A stretch of 14,021 nucleotides of DNA from CAZLIC01 sp964559535. Lineage in GTDB: Bacteria > Pseudomonadota > Alphaproteobacteria > Rhodobacterales > Rhodobacteraceae. The position numbers were made by a program, and so were the translations under genes. The notes beneath the pieces are model-generated. The model was not told the DNA's origin. It searched no databases and saw nothing but the letters and a program-made list of their open reading frames with translations. The DNA lies in assembly GCA_964559535.1 (NCBI GenBank), contig CAZLIC010000097.1, positions 1 through 14,021 of the forward strand. The letters are read 5' to 3'. How positions within the stretch are numbered: position 1 is the first letter of the stretch; each line of letters opens with the position of its first letter. This document shows positions 8,919 to 14,021 of this stretch, in pieces.

Positions 8919-9736
8919 TGCACTTCACCGCACCCGATGGCGCGCGGCTGGCCTATGACGACCGGGGCGAGGGCGTTCCGCTCTTGTGCCTGCCGGGGCT
9001 GACGCGGACGATGGGCGATTTCGGCTATGTGCTGCCGCACCTGCCGCCGGCCCGCGTGATCCGCATGGACTATCGCGGGCGAGGGGGGAGCGAATTTTCG
9101 GGTGCTGCCACCTATACCGTGCCGCAAGAGGCGCGGGATGCGCTGGCGTTGCTGGACCATCTGGGGGTGGCGCAGGCGGCGGTACTGGGCACCTCGCGCG
9201 GGGGGCTGATCGGCATGCTGCTGGCGGCGGTGGCCAAGGGGCGGCTTTTGGGCCTGTGCCTGAACGACGTGGGGCCGGTGATCGGGCAGGCCGGGCTGGA
9301 CCGCATCAGCGGCTATCTGGGCCGCAACCCGCGGGCGCGGACCCATGCCGAGATGGCGGCGGCGCTGCCCGGCGCGTCGCCGGGGTTTTCGGGGGTTCCG
9401 GCATCACGCTGGATGGAGGAAGCGCGGCTGCACTGGCGCGAGACGCCCGACGGATTGCGCATCACCTATGATGCGGCGCTGCGCGAGGCGTTCCTGTCGG
9501 CCTTCGGGGGGCCGCCGCAGAACCTGTGGCCGTTGTGGGACGCGACGGCGGGGCTGCCCGTGGCGCTGATCCGCGGGGCGAATTCGGACCTGCTGTCCGC
9601 GGCCACCGTGGAGGAGATGCAGCGACGTCGCCCTGACATGCTGTTTGCCAGCGTGCCCGGGCGGGCGCACATTCCATTCCTGGACGAGCCGGAGGCGGTG
9701 GCGCTGATCCGCCGGTTTCTTGCGGAAGTGCAATAG
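8915..9736 (+). CDS. Alpha/beta-fold hydrolase
   Basis: This is a cytoplasmic hydrolase of the alpha/beta fold, with an ester, lactone or similar substrate. The 273-aa product begins TAPDGARLAYDDRG after the start. It has an oxyanion/HGxP-like turn at LPGLTR (26-31) and a nucleophile elbow GTSRG with Ser94. A likely acid is Asp225 (GANSDLLS), and His252 in GRAHIPFLDEPE completes the triad. The nucleophile is Ser, not Asp, so it is not a haloalkane or fluoroacetate dehalogenase. Two ATG codons occur at 8915 and 8918; AGGGGG (8901-8906) supports either. The first overlaps the dehalogenase stop by four bases, which suggests translational coupling. It ends four bases before the facing small gene. 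Confidence 0.87.
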   Translation: MMHFTAPDGARLAYDDRGEGVPLLCLPGLTRTMGDFGYVLPHLPPARVIRMDYRGRGGSEFSGAATYTVPQEARDALALLDHLGVAQAAVLGTSRGGLIGMLLAAVAKGRLLGLCLNDVGPVIGQAGLDRISGYLGRNPRARTHAEMAAALPGASPGFSGVPASRWMEEARLHWRETPDGLRITYDAALREAFLSAFGGPPQNLWPLWDATAGLPVALIRGANSDLLSAATVEEMQRRRPDMLFASVPGRAHIPFLDEPEAVALIRRFLAEVQ

Positions 9737-9740
9737 CCGG

Positions 9741-9947
9741 TCAGAAGTTCAGCCACAGGCCGGGGGTTGCGGGGGGCGCGTCGGCCACCCGCACGGCACC
9801 GCCCGGCAGGATGACGGGCAGAGTGACGGGTTGAAGCGCGGGCTGCATTGGCGGTTCGGCCACAGCGGCGGCCAGCACCAGCGTTTCCTGCGCCACCACT
9901 GTGGCGGGCGAAAGGGCGGCAAGCAGGGCGAGAGCGCGGATGGACAT
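9741..9947 (-). CDS. Small exported protein of unknown function (68 aa)
   Basis: The 68-aa frame starts MSIRALALLAALSPATVVAQ, a credible signal peptide with cleavage after VVA. It continues as a Pro/Ala/Val-rich segment ending GLWLNF. The mature part would be under 50 residues, presumably periplasmic. No convincing Shine-Dalgarno lies upstream of the ATG at 9947, and the frame stays open upstream, so the gene is plausible rather than certain. It is divergent from the dehydratase across 66 bp and convergent with the hydrolase with only four bases between stops. I do not recognise the family. Confidence 0.5.
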   Translation of the reverse strand: MSIRALALLAALSPATVVAQETLVLAAAVAEPPMQPALQPVTLPVILPGGAVRVADAPPATPGLWLNF

Positions 9948-10013
9948 GGGCAGAGGATGGCTGATTCTGGTAAAGCGACAGCTAACGTTCCGGCAACTGC
10001 GGGAGAGAATCCG

Positions 10014-10994
10014 ATGACCGACATTGCGGCAATCGAAGCGGCGGCAGGGCGGCTGGCGGGCCGCGCGCGGGTGACCCCGCTGCTGAACGCGCCGGGGCTG
10101 GATGCGATGGCCGGGCGGCGGGTGTGGGTGAAGGCAGAGTGCCTGCAGCATACCGGCAGCTTCAAGTTCCGCGGCGCATGGTCGGCGGTGTCGGCCCTGC
10201 CTGCAGCACAGCGCGCGCGGGGGGTGATCGCGTTTTCGTCAGGCAACCATGCGCAGGGTGTCGCGCTGGCGGCGCGCGAGCATGGCATTCCCGCCGTCAT
10301 CATCATGCCCTCGGACGCACCGCGGGTGAAGATCGAGGGGACGCGTGTGCTGGGGGCCGAGGTGGTGACCTATGACCGTGCCGGGGGCGAAAGCCGCGAA
10401 GCCATTGGCGACCGCATGGTGGCCGAGCGCGGGCTGACGCTGATCCGGCCCTATGACGATGCGCAGGTGATCGCCGGACAGGGCACGGCCGGGCTGGAGA
10501 TTGCCGAACAGGCGGCGGCACTGGGCATAGGGACGGCGGAGGTGGTGGTGTGCTGCGGCGGCGGCGGGCTGTCTTCGGGCATCGCGCTGGCGCTGGAGGC
10601 GCGGGCGCCGGGGTTGCGGGTGCGCACGGCGGAACCGGCGGGCTTCGACGACATGGCGCGCAGCCTGGCCAGCGGCGCGCGCGTGGTGAATGCCGCGGCA
10701 AGCGGGTCTGTCTGCGATGCCATCGTGACGCCGACACCGGGCGAGTTGACGCTGCCCATTCTGGCGCGGTTGGCGGGGCCGGGGCTGGTGGTGACCGACG
10801 ACGAAGCGCTGGCGGCCATGGCGCTGGCCTTCCGGCACCTGAAGATCGTGCTGGAACCGGGGGGCGCGGTGGCGCTGGCCGCGGTGCTGTTCCGGCGCGA
10901 CAGCCTGGCGGGCGCGGACGTCTTCGCGCTGGCCTCGGGCGGGAACGTGGACGCGCCGGTGTTTGCCGAGGCGATCTCGCGGCACGCCGCATGA
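10014..10994 (+). CDS. PLP-dependent threonine/serine dehydratase
   Basis: The enzyme would deaminate L-threonine to 2-oxobutyrate (or serine to pyruvate) using pyridoxal phosphate. The 326-aa product shows the fold-type II motifs: Lys51 in GSFKFRGA as the Schiff-base lysine, SSGNHAQG (75-82) for substrate and cofactor binding, the tetraglycine phosphate loop GGGGLSSG (182-189) and a C-terminal SGGNVD (308-313). It stops before any ACT-type regulatory domain, so it resembles the short catabolic form rather than the biosynthetic IlvA. EutB of (hydroxy)ectoine breakdown and serine racemase share this scaffold and cannot be excluded; no other ectoine genes are in the window. GGGAGAGA sits five bases before the ATG. 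Confidence 0.88.
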   Translation: MTDIAAIEAAAGRLAGRARVTPLLNAPGLDAMAGRRVWVKAECLQHTGSFKFRGAWSAVSALPAAQRARGVIAFSSGNHAQGVALAAREHGIPAVIIMPSDAPRVKIEGTRVLGAEVVTYDRAGGESREAIGDRMVAERGLTLIRPYDDAQVIAGQGTAGLEIAEQAAALGIGTAEVVVCCGGGGLSSGIALALEARAPGLRVRTAEPAGFDDMARSLASGARVVNAAASGSVCDAIVTPTPGELTLPILARLAGPGLVVTDDEALAAMALAFRHLKIVLEPGGAVALAAVLFRRDSLAGADVFALASGGNVDAPVFAEAISRHAA

Positions 10995-11000
10995 TTTTTT
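10979..11000 (+). terminator. Possible intrinsic terminator overlapping the dehydratase stop
   Basis: GCGGC (10979-10983) and GCCGC (10986-10990) can form a short G/C stem, followed after ATGA by six T (10995-11000). The stem uses the last codons of the dehydratase. The two-base loop would force a shorter 4-bp stem in RNA, so this is a weak candidate. The rest of the gap to 11160 shows no clear promoter. Confidence 0.35.
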
Positions 11001-11160
11001 CCCGCAACGGCGGGGTGTCTGGGCCCGCTCGATGCAAGGAAAGTTGACCGGAACGGACATCATCAGGCGCCCCGTCATTCCCGACATCGGCTGTCGCAAT
11101 CCGGCAGACGGGGCCCTTCGGAGGGACTAGGCTCTTGCCATCCTGTTCGGGGGGACCGCC

Positions 11161-12399
11161 ATGCGCCTGCAGTCGCTTGAAATCTTCGTCGTGGCGCCGC
11201 CGCCGCCTGGCTGGGGCGGGCGCTACTGGATCTTCCCGAAGCTGACAACGGACGACGGCATCGTCGGCTATGGCGAATGCTATGCCAGTACCGTGGGCCC
11301 GAAGGCCATGCGGGCGGTGATCGAGGATGTGTTCGAGCGGCACATGCAGGGCGAGAACCCGGAAAACATCGAGCTGATGTTCCGCCGCGCCTATTCGTCG
11401 GGGTTCACCCAGCGTCCCGACCCCACGGTGATGGGCGCCTTTGCCGGGCTAGAGATCGCCTGCTGGGACATCATCGGCAAGGCGCGCAACCGGCCGGTCT
11501 GGGCGCTGCTGGGCGGGCGGATGAATGAGCGCGTGCGCAGCTATACCTACCTGTATCCGCAGCCGGGGCAGGACCATGCCGAGTTCTGGGTGAATCCCGA
11601 CTGGCAGGCCGCCGCCGCGCTGCGCGCTGTCGAACAGGGGTTCACCGCCGTGAAGTTCGACCCGGCGGGACCCTACACCATTCGCGGCGGGCACGAACCG
11701 GCGATGAGTGACATTTCCCGGTCGGTCGCCTTCTGCAAGGCGATCCGTGAAGCGGTGGGCGACCGCGCCGACCTGTTGTTCGGCACACATGGCCAGTTCA
11801 CCACGCCGGGCGCGATCCGGCTGGGGCGCGAACTGGAGCCGTTCAACCCGCTGTGGTACGAAGAGCCGATCCCGCCCGACAACCTGCTGGAGTTCGCCGA
11901 GGTGGCGCGGCAGGTGCGTATTCCGTTGGCGACAGGCGAGCGGCTGACGACCAAGACCGAGTTCGGCGCGCTGTTGCGCATGGGCGGGGTGAAGATCCTG
12001 CAGCCGGCGCTGGGTCGGGTGGGCGGCATCTGGGAGGCCAAGAAGATTGCCGCCATGGCCGAGGTGTTCAACGCCGAGATGGCGCCGCACCTGTATGCCG
12101 GGCCGGTGGAATGGGCGGCGAACGTGCATTTCGCGGTGTCGATCCCCAACCTGCTGATCGCTGAAACCATCGAAACCGGGGGCGCCTTCCACCAGCAGCT
12201 GATCCGCCACACGATCAGGTGGGAGGATGGCTATATCCTGCCGCCCGAGGCGCCGGGGCTGGGCATCGCGTTCGACGAGGACGTGGCACGGGCACATCCG
12301 TTCACCGGCACGGGGCTGCACCTGCAGATGCAGGAAGCGTCCTGCGATTACCGGCAGGGGAACCGGTTCGGGGGCGGGGCACCGTCCGGCGAAGCCTGA
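11161..12399 (+). CDS. Sugar-acid dehydratase-like enzyme, enolase superfamily (mandelate racemase/DgoD type)
   Basis: Enolase-superfamily dehydratases remove water from aldonic acids such as galactonate or gluconate to give 2-keto-3-deoxy acids. In the 412-aa product the N-terminal capping region precedes the barrel. Lys165 (AVKFDPAG), His210 (GTHGQF), Glu234/235 (WYEEPIP), Glu260 (ATGERL) and His310 (MAPHLY) match the barrel positions of DgoD and archaeal gluconate dehydratase. The first metal ligand of DgoD (Asp in DFHGRV) aligns with Gly208 here, which is unusual and is listed as a finding. The GGGGGGA stretch about seven bases before the ATG is the ribosome binding site. A short inverted repeat with a TCGG loop lies in the leader near 11115-11126. 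The exact substrate is unknown; it may supply acids to the sugar kinase at 192 only if that enzyme is a ketodeoxygluconate kinase, which is speculation. Confidence 0.8.
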   Translation: MRLQSLEIFVVAPPPPGWGGRYWIFPKLTTDDGIVGYGECYASTVGPKAMRAVIEDVFERHMQGENPENIELMFRRAYSSGFTQRPDPTVMGAFAGLEIACWDIIGKARNRPVWALLGGRMNERVRSYTYLYPQPGQDHAEFWVNPDWQAAAALRAVEQGFTAVKFDPAGPYTIRGGHEPAMSDISRSVAFCKAIREAVGDRADLLFGTHGQFTTPGAIRLGRELEPFNPLWYEEPIPPDNLLEFAEVARQVRIPLATGERLTTKTEFGALLRMGGVKILQPALGRVGGIWEAKKIAAMAEVFNAEMAPHLYAGPVEWAANVHFAVSIPNLLIAETIETGGAFHQQLIRHTIRWEDGYILPPEAPGLGIAFDEDVARAHPFTGTGLHLQMQEASCDYRQGNRFGGGAPSGEA

Positions 12400-12445
12400 C
12401 GGGCGCGGCAAAGGCCGGACACGGGGGGGTAGCGCGGCAAGCCCC

Positions 12446-12474
12446 TTGCGTTCCGGCACGGCCTGCCGTAACCC
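12446..12474 (+). promoter_or_regulatory. Likely sigma-70 promoter of tRNA-Trp
   Basis: TTGCGT (12446-12451) and TAACCC (12469-12474) are separated by exactly 17 bases, and the mature tRNA begins 13 bases after the second box. The TTGC-type -35 is common in stable-RNA promoters of this group; the -10 is a poor match. Confidence 0.45.
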
Positions 12475-12486
12475 CGCGGGCGGCGG

Positions 12487-12562
12487 AGGGGTATAGCTCA
12501 GTTGGTAGAGCGACGGTCTCCAAAACCGTAGGTCGCGGGTTCAAGCCCTGCTGCCCCTGCCA
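12487..12562 (+). tRNA. trpT: tRNA-Trp (anticodon CCA)
   Basis: A full 76-base cloverleaf can be drawn. The acceptor stem AGGGGTA pairs with TGCCCCT, the D arm is GCTC...GAGC, and the anticodon stem ACGGT/ACCGT encloses loop CTCCAAA with anticodon CCA. The T arm GCGGG/CCTGC has loop TTCAAGC; then follow discriminator G and an encoded CCA end (12560-12562). The gene is intact. Its 3' end is immediately followed by an integrase gene on the other strand, which marks it as the probable insertion target of a mobile element. Confidence 0.97.
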
Positions 12563-12597
12563 GTTATTTCAAGGCGTTACGAGATGGGACGCCGACG

Positions 12598-13683
12598 TCA
12601 TCCGGGTTTTTTTACAGAACTTTTTACAGACCTGTTCGCCTTTCGGGCCACCTTGGCAAGCTTTGCCGCCACTCCATCGGTCGATTCGGGAGCCAGGGCG
12701 GCGTAGGTGTCGATCACCGATGCGGCGTGTTTCAGGCTCCAGCCCATGTGGGTGGCGATCTCACGCAGATCGGCTCCGGCTGCCAGCAGGCGTGTCGCAG
12801 CGGTGCCTCTCGCATCGTAGAGCCGAAGGTCCGCGCGCAGCTTCAGATTGTCGCGCCAAGTGCTGACCGCCGCCCCAAGGTAATTCTCGTGCTGCCAGGG
12901 TGTTCCTTCGGCTGTCACCAGCAGGCGCGACTGGCCCGGCGGCGTGGCGGAAATCAGCGCTCCCATGGCGGGGGTCACGGGGATCGAGGCCATTCGCCGC
13001 CGCTTGCGCGTCCAGATGACGATGCGCTGGCCCTTTGGGGTTGGATGGATGTGTTCTCGCGAGAGGACGGCGAGGTCACCGGGGCGCAGGCCGGTTTCGG
13101 TGGCCGCGATGAGAATGCGGGCGACGTGCGGTGGCGCGCCTGCCACGAAGGCCGCGATCTCTTCTGGCGTCCAGATCACGTCGGCCCGATCAGCGCGGTA
13201 TGTCGTTGTGATCTCCCGCAGATGATGATGGCGCAAGTCGCCCCGGTCCAGAGCCCAGGCTACGATTCGCTGGAGATGGCGCAGCCGGTCATGGCCGACC
13301 TTGCCGCCGATGCCGTCGCGCCAGTCGATGACTTGGCGGCGGATCCGGGGGTCATCAAAGGCGGCGATGGGGGCGGCACCGAATTTGGCGTCGATGCCGT
13401 TCTTCGGATGGTAGAGCGAGGTGCGGAAGTCTTTCTGACTGCGCGGGGCAAGGGCCGCGAAAGCGCCACTCTCCAACCAGGCGATGATCAGGGAGCGGAA
13501 CAGACCCTGCGCCGATCTGGCCTTGGGGGCGGAGGCGGCAAGCGCGGCAAGGTATTCTGCGGACCCTGCCGGAAAGCCGCTGTCGGACGACCAGAAGCGC
13601 GGCCCGCCCCTCCAGGCATAGTGATATTCACGACCGGAAGCAGCCCGGACCCGGTGAACGCCCTTGAGATCAACGCGCGTCAT
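12598..13683 (-). CDS. Tyrosine recombinase/integrase
   Basis: This enzyme catalyses site-specific insertion and excision of the element. The 361-aa product has an N-terminal DNA-binding part and a C-terminal catalytic domain. Visible catalytic positions are Arg200 (TETGLRPGDL), a basic candidate for the beta-hairpin Lys in RKRRR (226-230, Lys227), Arg292 in YDARGTAATRL, Trp315 at the usual His/Trp position (HMGWSLKHA) and nucleophile Tyr327 (IDTYAAL). The box II position normally held by His is Tyr289. The ATG at 13683 follows GGAGG at five-base spacing. Its start overlaps the preceding 65-aa gene by 14 bases. The C-terminal tail repeats SVKSSVKK, encoded by a tandem 12-bp repeat. Confidence 0.92.
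   Translation of the reverse strand: MTRVDLKGVHRVRAASGREYHYAWRGGPRFWSSDSGFPAGSAEYLAALAASAPKARSAQGLFRSLIIAWLESGAFAALAPRSQKDFRTSLYHPKNGIDAKFGAAPIAAFDDPRIRRQVIDWRDGIGGKVGHDRLRHLQRIVAWALDRGDLRHHHLREITTTYRADRADVIWTPEEIAAFVAGAPPHVARILIAATETGLRPGDLAVLSREHIHPTPKGQRIVIWTRKRRRMASIPVTPAMGALISATPPGQSRLLVTAEGTPWQHENYLGAAVSTWRDNLKLRADLRLYDARGTAATRLLAAGADLREIATHMGWSLKHAASVIDTYAALAPESTDGVAAKLAKVARKANRSVKSSVKKPG
12609..12632. repeat. 12-bp tandem direct repeat near the attachment region
   Basis: TTTTTACAGAAC (12609-12620) is directly followed by TTTTTACAGACC (12621-12632), differing at one base. The repeat lies about 50-70 bp from the tRNA 3' end, inside the last codons of the integrase. Direct repeats at this place often serve as arm-type integrase sites, but a simple coding duplication is possible. 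Confidence 0.7.
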
Positions 13684-13867
13684 TTCCGCCTCCGGCAAAC
13701 CACTCCTCGACCGCGTCCTTCTGGCTCACCGGCGGCAAGGGTGTCCCCTTGGGATTGATACGGAACACCATCCCGTCTGGCGACACGATTTCGATCACGC
13801 GCCCGGTCTCATCCGCCACGCGCGCAGCGCGCGTCATGACGGCCAAGGTGGGTCGCGGGCGGTTCAT
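13670..13867 (-). CDS. Small integrase-linked protein of unknown function (65 aa)
   Basis: The 65-aa product begins MNRPRPTLAVMTRAARVADETG and continues with a short strand-like segment RVIEIVSPDGMVFRIN. It then has a Pro-rich link and an acidic C-terminal end PVSQKDAVEEWFAGGG. Small proteins with this helix-then-strand outline are often found next to integrases in alphaproteobacterial islands, but their role is not established and I see no clear helix-turn-helix. AGGAAG five bases before the ATG supports the start. It overlaps the integrase by 14 bases, so the two are probably translated from one mRNA. A recombination directionality factor is one possibility, unsupported beyond context. Confidence 0.72.
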   Translation of the reverse strand: MNRPRPTLAVMTRAARVADETGRVIEIVSPDGMVFRINPKGTPLPPVSQKDAVEEWFAGGGNDAR

Positions 13868-13926
13868 CGTGGCTTCCTGTCTGTCTGGTTGTTGATTTGC
13901 GTCGCTTCGGCCCAGGGGTCCGCCAT
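13864..13926 (-). CDS. Possible 20-aa reading frame between two island genes
   Basis: An ATG at 13926, two bases after the stop of the truncated upstream gene, opens 20 codons (start MADPWAEA). They end in a TGA that overlaps the ATG of the 65-aa gene (ATGA). No good Shine-Dalgarno is present; reinitiation would be needed. The stop-start packing on both sides is what makes it noticeable. It may be a coupling leader, a decayed gene or chance. Confidence 0.3.
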   Translation of the reverse strand: MADPWAEATQINNQTDRKPR

Positions 13927-13928
13927 GG

Positions 13929-14021
13929 TCAAGCCTGGCGTTGGCGCTCGAAGGCCGCCCAGGCGGCTTCCTTGTCGCTGACCGGATCAGGCAGCTGGTC
14001 CGGGGCGAGCTGGGCCGCGAC
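13929..14021 (-). CDS. C-terminal end of a truncated island gene, function unknown
   Basis: An open minus-strand frame enters from the right edge and supplies 30 codons before a TGA at 13929-13931. Its last residues include PDPVSDKEAAWAAFERQRQA. The PVS-(D/Q)-K-(E/D)-A...F pattern recalls the C-terminal end of the 65-aa protein downstream. Too little is visible to name the product. The next ATG lies two bases after the stop. Confidence 0.55.
   Translation of the reverse strand, partial: VAAQLAPDQLPDPVSDKEAAWAAFERQRQA

Larger units (their letters stand above)
12563..14021. mobile_element. Left end of a putative genomic island or prophage inserted at tRNA-Trp (runs past the window)
   Basis: A tyrosine recombinase gene ends 35 bp beyond the tRNA 3' end and is followed outward by small, tightly packed unknown genes on the same strand. 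This is the classic arrangement of elements that integrate into a tRNA 3' end and restore it. The attachment site is expected to include the last part of the tRNA (roughly 12535-12562) but cannot be delimited without the other end. The segment seems somewhat less G/C-dominated than its left neighbours, judged by eye. Cargo is unseen. Confidence 0.75.

Noticed and set aside
8915..9736. Reading the alpha/beta hydrolase as a haloalkane or fluoroacetate dehalogenase because of its partner gene
   Set aside because: Those enzymes have an Asp nucleophile; this one has Ser94 in GTSRG.
12384..12420. Inverted repeat GTCCGGC/GCCGGAC around the stop of the sugar-acid dehydratase as a terminator
   Set aside because: The loop is 23 bases, the stem only seven, and no T-run follows.
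12727..13758. A 343-codon plus-strand frame opposite the integrase
   Set aside because: It is antisense to a recombinase with recognisable catalytic residues and resembles no protein I know.

Overview
The window is high-GC chromosomal DNA that looks like an alphaproteobacterium of the Rhodobacteraceae or Rhodobacterales type. That placement is an inference from the overall gene style (the stand-alone D-aminoacyl-tRNA deacylase, the cyclase-TolB-TPR protein, the integrase type) and from heavy G/C use at third codon positions; no marker gene fixes the genus. The first 40 bases are a pure C tract and are probably a contig-end or sequencing artefact.

Positions 41-12562 are ordinary core or metabolic DNA. 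On the plus strand, a PfkB sugar kinase overlaps dtd (192-1555). On the minus strand follow a class III adenylate cyclase with TolB-like and TPR regions (1754-3619), an exported protein of unknown function (3742-4266), an AMP-forming acyl-CoA synthetase (4352-6253) and an MsbA-like ABC half-transporter (6366-8156). Back on the plus strand, a type II haloacid dehalogenase overlaps an alpha/beta hydrolase (8250-9736). A tiny exported protein faces it on the minus strand (9741-9947). A PLP-dependent threonine/serine dehydratase (10014-10994), a DgoD-like sugar-acid dehydratase of the enolase superfamily (11161-12399) and a complete tRNA-Trp(CCA) with a recognisable promoter (12446-12562) follow on the plus strand.

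From 12563 to the end the window enters what appears to be an integrated element. A tyrosine recombinase on the minus strand ends 35 bp past the tRNA 3' end. It is preceded by a tightly packed string of small reading frames (65 aa, 20 aa and the last 30 codons of a truncated gene). This is the usual arrangement of a genomic island or prophage inserted at a tRNA 3' end. Its far boundary and cargo lie outside the window, so what the island carries cannot be judged.

The observations most worth a second look are: the tRNA-Trp island junction with a near-perfect 12-bp tandem repeat at the integrase 3' end; a Tyr in place of the usual box II His in that integrase; a Gly where DgoD has its first metal-binding Asp in the sugar-acid dehydratase; a four-unit 11-bp phased repeat between the convergent dtd and cyclase genes; a hairpin that would mask the ribosome binding site of the exported protein; and an 18-bp perfect palindrome upstream of the acyl-CoA synthetase. 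I found no CRISPR array, insertion sequence, riboswitch or clearly new multi-gene system in the visible DNA.
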